Assembly (NCBI GenBank): GCA_030424825.1
Contig: JAUHWE010000373.1
Span: 1 to 5,333, forward strand
From: Verrucomicrobiia bacterium
Lineage (GTDB): Bacteria; Verrucomicrobiota; Verrucomicrobiia; Opitutales; Opitutaceae
DNA: 5,333 nt
Direction of reading: 5' to 3'
Made by a program: the position numbers and the translations under genes. The notes under the pieces are model-generated. The model saw only the letters and a program-made list of their open reading frames with translations, was not told the origin of the DNA and ran no database searches. Below, one piece after another: positions 1-5,333 of the stretch (its first letter is position 1; each line of letters opens with the position of its first letter).

Positions 1-1
1 T

Positions 2-151
2 AAACCGGTTCGAATCAAGGATGACGAGACTCTACGTAAGGAAGAGGAGGCTCGTTCGTTTGTCAGCAATCTCCTCGCTAATAGTATGGTGCAGCGGGAG
101 GAATATCGAAAGGCGCAAGCGGCGCGCACTGTGAAGACTAAGGGTAAGTGA
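2..151 (+). CDS. C-terminal fragment of an unrecognised protein
   Basis: An open frame runs in from the left edge and ends at TGA 149-151, giving the last 49 residues of a protein whose start lies outside the window. The tail is hydrophilic and highly charged (a KDDETLRKEEEAR stretch, then QREEYRKAQAARTVKTKGK) and looks helical, with no membrane segment and no motif I recognise. A second + frame is also open to TGA 132-134, but its product is arginine-rich with Trp and Cys and looks less like a real protein, so this frame is preferred. It is followed by 217 non-coding bases and a terminator-like hairpin, so it is probably not in the metK transcript unit. Function cannot be assigned. Confidence is moderate because the piece is short. 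Confidence 0.5.
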   Translation, partial: KPVRIKDDETLRKEEEARSFVSNLLANSMVQREEYRKAQAARTVKTKGK

Positions 152-211
152 ACGTGCCTTCTGGTGCGAGCGTTGTTAGTCGCTGCGGGAAGAGAACCTG
201 CTAAACAATGT

Positions 212-246
212 GGATTAGGCTCCATTGCCTAGTAGAGCCTGATTTT
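212..246 (+). terminator. Terminator-like or leader hairpin upstream of metK
   Basis: Bases 217-222 (AGGCTC) pair perfectly with 235-240 (GAGCCT). The stem can be extended outward to 212/245 using T-A pairs and three G-T wobbles, leaving a 12-base loop at 223-234. A short T run (243-246) lies at the 3' foot and is partly consumed by the stem, so this would be only a weak intrinsic terminator for the upstream gene. An alternative hairpin uses part of the same sequence: 214-220 with 227-233, loop TCCATT. The two folds exclude each other, which would also suit a leader-RNA switch. Which role applies cannot be decided from the sequence. Confidence 0.35.
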
Positions 247-294
247 GGAATCATTTCGGCCCGCCCAAGCTAGTATGGGCTTGAATTTCTAAAT

Positions 295-320
295 AACATA
301 TCAATAAATCCAGATATGTT
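295..320. promoter_or_regulatory. Perfect 8-bp inverted repeat, possible operator
   Basis: AACATATC (295-302) and GATATGTT (313-320) are exact reverse complements separated by 10 A/T-rich bases. The centre-to-centre spacing of the arms is 18 bases, compatible with a dimeric repressor or activator site. It overlaps where the -35 region would fall for the weak -10 candidate TGTAAT at 331-336. It does not resemble the MetJ box (AGACGTCT) or a MetR site (TGAA-N5-TTCA). An RNA hairpin is the alternative, though the stem is AU-rich and weak. Regulator unknown. Confidence 0.35.
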
Positions 321-368
321 GATGTTTGAGTGTAATTCTCGAATAGACTACTAGAAAATCAAAACCAT

Positions 369-1550
369 ATGGCCAAAAAATACGTATTCTCATCAGAATC
401 GGTTGCTGAAGGGCATCCGGACAAAGTTTCCGACTACATTTCCGACAGCGTCTTGGATGCTTGTTTAGCCCAGGACCCGAATAGCCGGGTGGCCTGCGAA
501 ACCTTGGTTAAGAGCAACCAGGTCGTGCTTGCCGGAGAAATCTCTACCAAGGCGAAACTCAATTATGAGGAAATCGTTCGCCAGGCGATCCGTGAAATCG
601 GCTATGTGAATGACGACGATGTTTTTCATGCGGACAAGATATTCTTTACCAACAACCTGACCAGCCAGTCGGCGGACATCGCCCAGGGTGTGGACGCGAA
701 AAAGGCGAAGGACAAGGATACTGCAGAGCAGGGGGCCGGCGACCAGGGGATTATGTTTGGCTACGCGTCGAACGAAACCAAGGAACTGATGCCAGCTGCG
801 GTGATGTTTGCTCATCGTATCGGCCGTGAGATCGCCAAGATCCGTCACGCCGGGCGCCAGGCGAAATGGCTCCGTCCGGACTGCAAGTCGCAGGTTTCTA
901 TTCGTTACGAAGGTGACAAGGCCATTGAGATCACGGCAGTCGTGATATCGACTCAACATACGGAAGATGTTCGCCGGAAAGAAATTGAGAAGTTCATGAT
1001 CGAGAAGGTTATCAAGAAGTGTCTTCCGAAAAGCCTTCTCACCAAGAAAACCCAGTACTTGATCAATCCGACCGGGCGATTCGTGATTGGCGGTCCTCAA
1101 GGCGATGCCGGTCTGACGGGTCGTAAGATCATCGTTGATACGTATGGAGGATCTGGCCGTCACGGTGGAGGAGCGTTTTCAGGAAAGGACCCGTCCAAGG
1201 TGGATCGCTCTGCAGCCTACATGTGCCGCTGGGTGGCAAAGAATATTGTTGCGGCAAAGCTGGCGGATCGCGCCGAGCTTCAAGTCGCTTACGCGATTGG
1301 TCATCCTGAACCGGTATCGATCACGGTGGACACTTTCGGAACCGGCAAGGTAGACGAGGAAATCATTGAAGCGGCGGTAACAGAGGTATTTGATTTCAAG
1401 CCAGCAGGAATCGTTCGACAGCTGAAGTTGAAGCGCCCGATCTATCGTTCGACCACGAACTACGGACATTTCGGGAAAGACGAGCTGCCATGGGAGCAAA
1501 CAAACAAAGCGACCGCTCTCTCAAAAGCAGTTAAGAAGCACTCAAAGTAA
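369..1550 (+). CDS. metK: S-adenosylmethionine synthetase (methionine adenosyltransferase)
   Basis: Makes S-adenosylmethionine from methionine and ATP, releasing phosphate and pyrophosphate; cytosolic and normally a tetramer needing Mg2+ and K+. The 393-residue length is typical of bacterial MetK. Family landmarks are all present: EGHPDK at 14-19 (His16, Asp18 and Lys19 contact ATP and metal), the methionine-loop region near 96-108 ([12 protein letters not shown]), signature [12 protein letters not shown] at 122-133, and the phosphate-binding [18 protein letters not shown] at 257-274. One small oddity is QSAD where most homologues read QSPD. The ATG at 369 gives the standard N-terminus ([12 protein letters not shown]); there is no clear Shine-Dalgarno sequence. 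It is followed after 8 bases by ahcY in the same direction, so the two are very likely cotranscribed. The reading frame is complete and looks intact. Confidence 0.98.
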   Translation: MAKKYVFSSESVAEGHPDKVSDYISDSVLDACLAQDPNSRVACETLVKSNQVVLAGEISTKAKLNYEEIVRQAIREIGYVNDDDVFHADKIFFTNNLTSQSADIAQGVDAKKAKDKDTAEQGAGDQGIMFGYASNETKELMPAAVMFAHRIGREIAKIRHAGRQAKWLRPDCKSQVSIRYEGDKAIEITAVVISTQHTEDVRRKEIEKFMIEKVIKKCLPKSLLTKKTQYLINPTGRFVIGGPQGDAGLTGRKIIVDTYGGSGRHGGGAFSGKDPSKVDRSAAYMCRWVAKNIVAAKLADRAELQVAYAIGHPEPVSITVDTFGTGKVDEEIIEAAVTEVFDFKPAGIVRQLKLKRPIYRSTTNYGHFGKDELPWEQTNKATALSKAVKKHSK

Positions 1551-1558
1551 GTATACAA

Positions 1559-2989
1559 ATGAGCGATACACAAACACTTGACTATAAAGTAGCGGACATT
1601 TCGCTTGCGGACTTTGGACGCAGGGAAATCGAGATAGCGGAGCATGAAATGCCCGGTTTGATCGCCATCCGCAATAAGTATTCAGCGGAAAAGCCATTGC
1701 AGGGCGTTCGGATTATGGGGTCTCTCCATATGACGATCCAAACTGCGGTGTTGATAGAAACGCTGGTCGAACTGGGAGCCGATGTTCGCTGGGTGAGCTG
1801 CAATATCTATTCGACTCAGGATCACGCGGCGGCAGCGATCGCGAAGGCCGGTGTCCCTGTCTTTGCCTGGAAGGGCGAGACTCTGGAGGAGTACTGGTGG
1901 TGTACAGATCAGGCGTTGGCGTTTCCCGGTGGATTGGGTCCTCAATTGATTGTGGACGACGGTGGCGATGCGACCCTTCTGATTCACAAGGGAGTTGAAC
2001 TGGAGAATGGTAGCGGTTGGGTGAATACCGAATCAGGTTCCGAAGAAGAGCAGGTCATCAAGAACCTCCTCAAAAAAGTGCATGCCGAAGACCCTGGTCG
2101 CTGGGGCAAGGTCGTTGAGGAATGGAAGGGCGTTTCGGAAGAAACGACAACAGGAGTGCACCGCCTCTATCAAATGATGGAAGAAGGGAAGCTGCTCGTT
2201 CCGGCGATCAACGTGAACGACTCGGTGACCAAATCGAAATTCGACAACCTCTACGGCTGTCGTGAGTCGCTGATCGATGGCATCAAGCGCGCGACCGATG
2301 TGATGACCGGTGGCAAAGTCGCTGTCGTCTGCGGTTACGGAGATGTCGGAAAAGGCTGCGCTCAGGCGCTGGTCGGTATGGGAGCTCGAGTCATAGTGAC
2401 GGAGATCGATCCCATCTGCGCGCTGCAAGCGGCCATGGAAGGTTTTGAGGTTTGCCCGATTGAGGACACTCTGGGACGGGCAGATATCTATGTAACGACC
2501 ACGGGTAATAAGGACATCATCCGGGTCGACCACATGGAGAAGATGAAAGACCAGGCGATCGTCTGCAACATCGGCCACTTCGACAACGAGATCCAGATCG
2601 ACAAGCTCAACGCATTCGAGGGGATCAAGATGGAAGTGATCAAGGACGAGTCTCAAGGGGCTGTCGACAAGTACACTTTCCCAGGCGGCAACAGCATTTA
2701 CATGCTGGCCAAGGGCCGTTTGGTGAATCTGGGCTGCGCGACGGGACACCCTTCCTTCGTCATGTCGAACTCCTTCGCCAACCAGACTTTGGCCCAAATC
2801 GACCTGTGGCGGAATAAGGAAACCTACAAGCCTGGGGTCTACTTGCTTTCCAAAGCGCTCGATGAAGAGGTCGCCCGTCTCCATTTGGAGAAGATTGGCG
2901 TTAAGCTGACCAAGCTGAGCAAAGAACAGGCCGACTACATCGGCGTTAAGGTGGAAGGCCCCTACAAGCCGAGCCACTACCGGTACTAG
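1559..2989 (+). CDS. ahcY: Adenosylhomocysteinase (S-adenosyl-L-homocysteine hydrolase)
   Basis: Reversibly hydrolyses S-adenosylhomocysteine to homocysteine and adenosine with tightly bound NAD+, relieving product inhibition of SAM-dependent methyltransferases; cytosolic, usually tetrameric. At 476 residues it is the long bacterial form carrying the roughly 40-residue insertion (about 145-190, around [15 protein letters not shown]) that animal enzymes lack. Visible landmarks are [16 protein letters not shown] (54-69), [15 protein letters not shown] (80-94), DDGGDAT (133-139), substrate/NAD residues in [11 protein letters not shown] (220-230, with Lys225 and Asp229), the Rossmann loop GYGDVGKGC (259-267), and the classic C-terminus KPSHYRY (470-476), which reaches into a neighbouring NAD site. 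It starts 8 bases after the metK stop without a clear ribosome binding site, so translational coupling is plausible. A strong terminator follows 22 bases after the stop. Confidence 0.98.
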   Translation: MSDTQTLDYKVADISLADFGRREIEIAEHEMPGLIAIRNKYSAEKPLQGVRIMGSLHMTIQTAVLIETLVELGADVRWVSCNIYSTQDHAAAAIAKAGVPVFAWKGETLEEYWWCTDQALAFPGGLGPQLIVDDGGDATLLIHKGVELENGSGWVNTESGSEEEQVIKNLLKKVHAEDPGRWGKVVEEWKGVSEETTTGVHRLYQMMEEGKLLVPAINVNDSVTKSKFDNLYGCRESLIDGIKRATDVMTGGKVAVVCGYGDVGKGCAQALVGMGARVIVTEIDPICALQAAMEGFEVCPIEDTLGRADIYVTTTGNKDIIRVDHMEKMKDQAIVCNIGHFDNEIQIDKLNAFEGIKMEVIKDESQGAVDKYTFPGGNSIYMLAKGRLVNLGCATGHPSFVMSNSFANQTLAQIDLWRNKETYKPGVYLLSKALDEEVARLHLEKIGVKLTKLSKEQADYIGVKVEGPYKPSHYRY

Positions 2990-3011
2990 GCGAGACCTAA
3001 ACGCATTTTCC

Positions 3012-3040
3012 AAAGACCCGCGTCATGCGGGTCTTTTTTT
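3012..3040 (+). terminator. Strong intrinsic terminator after ahcY
   Basis: AAAGACCCGC (3012-3021) and GCGGGTCTTT (3027-3036) form a perfect 10-bp stem with the 5-base loop GTCAT. The T run (3034-3040) continues directly from the stem. This is a textbook rho-independent terminator and marks the end of the metK-ahcY transcript. On the opposite strand the stem is followed by only a short T-run (TTTGG), so it would be at best a weak terminator for the minus-strand RAYT remnant. Confidence 0.93.
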
Positions 3041-3082
3041 GTTTAGGCGCGAGGGAAGAATGGAATGATGAAATGAAAAAAA

Positions 3083-3107
3083 CGCGGTCAGCGATCACGT
3101 CTACAGG
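3083..3107 (-). repeat. REP palindrome, copy 1 (downstream of RAYT)
   Basis: Matches the copy at 3652-3676 at 22 of 25 positions in the same orientation. Read on the minus strand it has GTAG (complement of 3101-3104) followed by a palindrome with loop GCT (complement of 3090-3092). The stem is imperfect, with one mismatch and one wobble in 7 pairs. The 6 bases upstream of GTAG differ little between copies, and CCT precedes GTAG in both. Confidence 0.75.
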
Positions 3108-3139
3108 TATGCCAGAATTGGGGCAAAGCCCAGGTTCGG

Positions 3140-3162
3140 TGTAGCTGCCATCGTTGATCGCG
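3140..3162 (+). repeat. REP palindrome, copy 2 (inverted relative to copy 1)
   Basis: Reads GTAG at 3141-3144, then C, then arm TGCCATC, loop GTT and arm GATCGCG. It matches the upstream REP (3652-3673, complemented) at 19 of 22 positions but lies on the opposite strand to the other two copies. With copy 1 it forms an inverted pair 32 bases apart; outer arms 3085-3106 and 3140-3161 are complementary at about three quarters of positions, so the pair could fold into one long hairpin, like a bacterial interspersed mosaic element. Confidence 0.7.
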
Positions 3163-3170
3163 GTCGTCCA

Positions 3171-3637
3171 TTAGGGAAAATGGACGTGTCCTTGGTACGG
3201 CCAGTCTTTTGGATCAGAAACCAAGTTCGCCCTTACGGGATTGTTTTGGATGTAATCCCACTTTTCGCTGAGACTTTCATCCCCTCTGAGCAGGTGGTCG
3301 AAAAATTCCTTTTGCCAAATTGGACCATTGGAAAGCGAAAAGCCATTCGCTTGCTGGTCCACTGTTTCCAAGCCTGCATGAACTTGCTCAGCGATTTGGC
3401 GTCGGGACTGGGGGAAGCCAGGAAGTGAACGTGATCCGGCATGATTACATATTTTCCAATATGCCACCCGTGCCGTTCTCGACTGTTACTCCATTCGTCG
3501 AACAGGATCTCATGAGCTACGGAATCGTCGAGAATGGGGACGCGCTGTTTGCAGCAGCAGGTTATGAAATACATTGGATTTTCTGGGAGAACCCTTGTGA
3601 GGCGTTTGAGGTGCGTACGAGCTTTCTTTGATTCCAT
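3171..3637 (-). pseudogene. REP-associated tyrosine transposase (RAYT), frameshifted
   Basis: Belongs to the TnpA_REP / Y1 HUH transposase family, single-strand DNA nucleases that act on REP hairpins. From the ATG at 3637 (minus strand) the first frame gives a typical N-terminus (HLKRLTRVLPENPMYFITCCCKQRVPIL) and the HUH motif in MPDHVHFL (His69 and His71), reaching about residue 98 (SKFMQAWKQWTSKRM). The second frame supplies the C-terminal half: IWQKEFFDHLLRGDESL, then the presumed catalytic Tyr (codon 3252-3254) in KWDYIQNNPVRANLV and the family ending DPKDWPY, stopping at TAA 3173-3171. Total span is 467 bases, one short of 156 codons, so a 1-base deletion (or 2-base gain) lies between about 3346 and 3317. 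No X-XXY-YYZ slippery heptamer is seen there, so a broken gene is more likely than programmed frameshifting; a sequencing error remains possible. Confidence 0.85.
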
Positions 3638-3651
3638 GCCTAAAGATTCTA

Positions 3652-3676
3652 CGCGATCAGCGATCGCGGCTACAGG
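3652..3676 (-). repeat. REP palindrome, copy 3 (upstream of RAYT start)
   Basis: The best-preserved copy. CGCGATC (3652-3658) and GATCGCG (3662-3668) form a perfect 7-bp stem with loop AGC, and on the minus strand the hairpin is preceded by GTAG (complement of 3670-3673) plus one C. A GTAG-type tetranucleotide at the hairpin foot is the recognised hallmark of REP elements bound by RAYT proteins. It ends 15 bases upstream of the RAYT ATG. Confidence 0.8.
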
Positions 3677-3696
3677 ATTGAAGGGATTTCTAAAGC

Positions 3697-3714
3697 TGCG
3701 ATCGGAGATGGCGG
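3697..3714 (-). repeat. Degenerate REP-like hairpin
   Basis: TGCGATC (3697-3703) and GATGGCG (3707-3713) can pair at 6 of 7 positions (one wobble, one G-G mismatch) around loop GGA. It matches the palindrome part of copy 3 at about 14 of 18 positions in the same orientation, but no CTAC/GTAG foot remains. Probably an eroded fourth REP, although chance resemblance cannot be excluded for so short a sequence. Confidence 0.4.
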
Positions 3715-3910
3715 ACGATAGGATCGGCCGGATGCGGCTTCTTTTGATCGTGCACCGAGGGTTGCTAATACTGCGTATTCCCTGTTCTGTATGACGCATT
3801 TCGGCAGGTATTTCTCCTTGCGCTTCGTTTTGGCAGGCTCATTTTGATTGGGCTCTGGAGAAGGTAGGCCTGAACTTGTTCTCAGATCTCCTTTCCAATT
3901 TTCGACCGAC

Positions 3911-4837
3911 ATGGCTATTTATAACAATTTGTGCGACATGATAGGCAACACTTCGCTGGTCCGTTTGGACAAGTTTGGGGCGGGGTTGCCGGGCAACATC
4001 ATTGGGAAGTTGGAAGGCTACAATCCGGGCTGGAGTGTGAAGGACCGGATTGGCAAGGCCATGATCGAGGCGGCTGAACGTGACGGCCAGCTCAAAGAAG
4101 GGGGTACGATCATTGAGCCGACTTCCGGGAATACGGGAATTGGCCTGGCGATTGCGGCTGCGGTCAAGGGGTATAAGATTATTCTGACCATGCCGTCTTC
4201 GATGAGTGTGGAGCGACGCAAGCTTCTCATAAATCTCGGAGCCGAGCTTGTCCTGACGGATGGCCATCTTGGAATGCCAGGAGCGATCGCCGAAGCAGAA
4301 ATGCTCAATGGCAAAATAAGGGGGTCGTTCATGCCCAAGCAGTTTGAGAACCCGGCCAATCCTCAGGTTCACTACGAAACGACCGGACCGGAGATTTGGA
4401 GGGATCTCGAAGGGAAAGTGGACATATTTATTGCGGGAGTCGGGACGGGTGGAACCATCTCAGGAACGGGAAAATTCCTCAAGGAGCAGAATCCGAGCAT
4501 CCAGATCATTGCGGTTGAGCCCGAAGAGTCTCCTGTTTTGAGTGGAGGTGAAATGGGGCCGCACCTGATTCAGGGCATTGGGGCGGGATTTGTCCCGGGT
4601 GCCTATAACGCGGATGTTGTCGACGAGGTGATTCAAATTGAGAGTCACGCAGCGATTCGCACGAGCAAGGAACTGGGTAAGAGCGAAGGCCTGATTGCAG
4701 GGATATCGTCCGGGGCGGCGGCTTTGGCGGCGAAAAAAGTGGCCAGCCGTTCGGAAAACCAAGGCAAGAACATCGTCGTAATGCAGCCCGATACGGGAGA
4801 GCGATATGTTTCGACGCTCCTTTTCTACCAAGATTAA
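3911..4837 (+). CDS. cysK: Cysteine synthase A (O-acetylserine sulfhydrylase)
   Basis: A fold-type II PLP enzyme that makes L-cysteine from O-acetyl-L-serine and sulfide in the cytosol, normally as a homodimer. The 308-residue product has the PLP lysine in NPGWSVKDRI (Lys44), the substrate loop TSGNTG (71-76), TMPSSMSVERR (93-103), KQFENPANPQVHYETTGPEIW (about 143-163), the PLP-phosphate loop GVGTGGTISGTG (176-187), and the SGGEMGPHLIQGIGAGFVP region. The ATG at 3911 gives the standard family start (MAIYNNLCDMIGNT); an in-frame ATG at 3848 would add 21 residues that match nothing in the family, so it was rejected. No Shine-Dalgarno sequence is visible. PHLIQGIG replaces the common PHKIQGIG, a small change of unknown effect. 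The reductase gene follows by 69 bases, and together they cover sulfide production and fixation. CysM or an O-phosphoserine-using relative is possible but fits less well. Confidence 0.95.
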   Translation: MAIYNNLCDMIGNTSLVRLDKFGAGLPGNIIGKLEGYNPGWSVKDRIGKAMIEAAERDGQLKEGGTIIEPTSGNTGIGLAIAAAVKGYKIILTMPSSMSVERRKLLINLGAELVLTDGHLGMPGAIAEAEMLNGKIRGSFMPKQFENPANPQVHYETTGPEIWRDLEGKVDIFIAGVGTGGTISGTGKFLKEQNPSIQIIAVEPEESPVLSGGEMGPHLIQGIGAGFVPGAYNADVVDEVIQIESHAAIRTSKELGKSEGLIAGISSGAAALAAKKVASRSENQGKNIVVMQPDTGERYVSTLLFYQD

Positions 4838-4868
4838 TTGAGGATAAAATTATTAGGCAGTTCGATTT

Positions 4869-4904
4869 ATGAATGAAGCGTTCTGCCAAAAGAAGGAATT
4901 TTAG
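4869..4904 (+). other. Possible 11-codon leader ORF before the reductase gene
   Basis: ATG at 4869 begins a tiny frame encoding MNEAFCQKKEF that stops at TAG 4902-4904, two bases before the reductase ATG, and it contains the reductase ribosome binding site. It includes one Cys codon. The close end-to-start spacing would allow coupling or reinitiation, but it has no ribosome binding site of its own and could easily be chance. Confidence 0.15.
4892..4898 (+). promoter_or_regulatory. Ribosome binding site of the reductase gene
   Basis: GAAGGAA ends 8 bases before the ATG at 4907, a good Shine-Dalgarno match and spacing. It is the only clear one in the window and supports the chosen start. An in-frame TGA at 4874-4876 excludes any ATG further upstream. 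Confidence 0.7.
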
Positions 4905-4906
4905 AT

Positions 4907-5333
4907 ATGCAGTGGAAACTCAACAAGAGACACGTTAGCGAAGATGAGCACCTGAAAGAGAATGGTCTCACGCTCGATTTCGATGAGATCGCTCGTAAAG
5001 GGGCACTTGGTGGAGGTGAGAAGCTACTTTCGAAGTGGTATGGCATCTACGGTTCGCGTCACCCGGGGGCTCACATGGCGCGCGTCGTCATCCCGGGCGG
5101 TGTGGTCACGTCCAGTCAAGCGCGTCGCATTGTCCAAGTCGCCGAGGACTATGGCCAGGGTAAGATCTCGATCACGACACGGCAGTGCGTGCAGTTTCAC
5201 TGGCTAAAGGCTCCCGCTCTAGCGGACATGCTGCGGGACCTGGCGAAAGACAACCTGAGCTGCTTCCATGGTTGCGGTGATGTGACACGTAACGTAGTCG
5301 CCTGTCCGCTCGCCGAAACCTGCCAGTACAAGC
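4907..5333 (+). CDS. Siroheme-dependent sulfite/nitrite reductase, N-terminal part (runs off the window)
   Basis: The first 142 residues are present, with the frame still open at the right edge. The family reduces sulfite to sulfide or nitrite to ammonia with six electrons, using siroheme coupled to a 4Fe-4S cluster. The ferredoxin-like half domain is evident: RHPGAHMARVVIPGG (51-65), KISITTRQCVQFHWL (86-100) and CGDVTRNVVACP (123-134). Arg59, Arg92 and Arg128 align with the siroheme-site arginines of this family. The cluster-binding cysteines lie in the missing C-terminal part, so sulfite and nitrite reductase cannot be separated by sequence here. Position directly after cysK favours assimilatory sulfite reduction, feeding sulfide to cysteine synthase. 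The ATG at 4907 is preceded by a good ribosome binding site. Confidence 0.9.
   Translation, partial: MQWKLNKRHVSEDEHLKENGLTLDFDEIARKGALGGGEKLLSKWYGIYGSRHPGAHMARVVIPGGVVTSSQARRIVQVAEDYGQGKISITTRQCVQFHWLKAPALADMLRDLAKDNLSCFHGCGDVTRNVVACPLAETCQYK

Larger units (their letters stand above)
152..368 (+). promoter_or_regulatory. metK leader / intergenic region
   Basis: This is the 217-base non-coding stretch before metK. It contains the hairpin at 212-246, a second small hairpin (263-267 GCCCA with 276-280 TGGGC, which competes with 266-270 CAAGC paired to 279-283 GCTTG), the inverted repeat at 295-320, and a possible -10 box TGTAAT at 331-336 without a convincing -35. The hexamer CTAGTA occurs at 229-234 and 270-275, each in a hairpin loop, and its complement TACTAG occurs at 349-354, 14 bases before the metK ATG. 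No AGGAG-type ribosome binding site precedes the ATG. MetK genes are commonly controlled by SAM-sensing RNAs, but I cannot match this leader to SAM-I, SAM-II or the SAH class by eye. Confidence 0.4.
3083..3676 (-). mobile_element. REP/RAYT unit (decayed transposase gene with flanking REP palindromes)
   Basis: A minus-strand REP-associated tyrosine transposase gene sits between related palindromic repeats. Two REPs lie in opposite orientation on its 3' side (3083-3107 and 3140-3162) and one lies 15 bases upstream of its start (3652-3676). A RAYT gene flanked by REPs that share a GTAG foot is the known arrangement of REPtron units. No insertion-sequence terminal repeats or target-site duplication are visible, which is normal for this family because RAYTs seldom move as whole elements. 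The unit sits between the ahcY terminator and the cysK upstream region, where it disrupts no recognisable gene. Confidence 0.75.

Noticed and set aside
152..300. SAM-II riboswitch suggested by GCTAAA at 200-205 downstream of a small AGCG/CGCT hairpin
   Set aside because: The stem is only 4 bp, the loop is too short to form the SAM-II pseudoknot, and the rest of the consensus is missing. A covariance search would be needed to revive the idea.
465..1163. Minus-strand open frame opposite metK
   Set aside because: It is a shadow of the conserved metK reading frame and has no family features.
2033..3013. Long minus-strand open frame (326 codons) opposite ahcY
   Set aside because: It is antisense to a clearly conserved gene, shows no recognisable domain, and is explained by the codon pattern of ahcY.
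3317..3346. Programmed -1 frameshifting in the RAYT
   Set aside because: No X-XXY-YYZ slippery heptamer or downstream stimulatory hairpin is evident in the interval where the shift must occur, and RAYTs are normally single-frame. A mutation is simpler.
3083..3676. CRISPR array or transposon terminal repeats
   Set aside because: The repeats are few, irregularly spaced, mixed in orientation and carry the GTAG foot. They fit REP elements, not a CRISPR array or IS ends.
3638..3799. N-terminal extension of the RAYT frame up to an ATG at 3799
   Set aside because: The added 54 residues read through a REP palindrome and resemble nothing in the family. The ATG at 3637 gives the normal RAYT N-terminus.
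3844..3872. sigma-70 promoter for cysK starting at TTGATT (3844-3849)
   Set aside because: No acceptable -10 hexamer lies 16-18 bases downstream, so it is not annotated.
3848..3910. Upstream in-frame ATG extending cysK by 21 residues
   Set aside because: The extension does not match cysteine synthases, whose N-terminus starts as at 3911.

Overview
The window holds a sulfur-metabolism locus, almost certainly bacterial chromosome. Five protein-coding regions are supported: a C-terminal fragment of an unrecognised protein (2-151), S-adenosylmethionine synthetase metK (369-1550), adenosylhomocysteinase ahcY (1559-2989), cysteine synthase cysK (3911-4837) and the N-terminal part of a siroheme sulfite/nitrite reductase-like protein (4907 to the window end). 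All read on the + strand. Between ahcY and cysK lies a minus-strand REP-associated tyrosine transposase (RAYT) gene with a frameshift, bracketed by short palindromic repeats of the REP type.

Organism: GC is moderate (about 50-55% by eye), Shine-Dalgarno sequences are weak or absent before metK, ahcY and cysK, and the wording of MetK (for example [22 protein letters not shown] and the [20 protein letters not shown] stretch) resembles what I remember of Verrucomicrobiota, class Opitutae. This is an impression from memory, not a search result.

Layout: 1-151 is the end of an upstream gene. 152-368 is a 217-base leader before metK with overlapping alternative hairpins, an 8-bp perfect inverted repeat and a short element beside the start codon that is complementary to two hairpin loops. 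No known SAM riboswitch consensus could be recognised by eye. 369-2989 is a tight two-gene unit, metK-ahcY (8-base gap), closed by a very strong intrinsic terminator at 3012-3040. 3083-3714 is the RAYT/REP island. 3911-5333 is cysK followed after 69 bases by the reductase.

How the genes work together: MetK makes SAM from methionine and ATP. AhcY removes the S-adenosylhomocysteine left by methyltransferases, giving homocysteine and adenosine. The reductase plausibly makes sulfide from sulfite, and CysK fixes sulfide onto O-acetylserine to give cysteine. The left half is thus the activated-methyl cycle and the right half is reductive sulfur assimilation, separated by a decayed domesticated-transposase unit. 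The core genes are ordinary. The features most worth a second look are the broken RAYT with its matching REP palindromes, and the unexplained metK leader.
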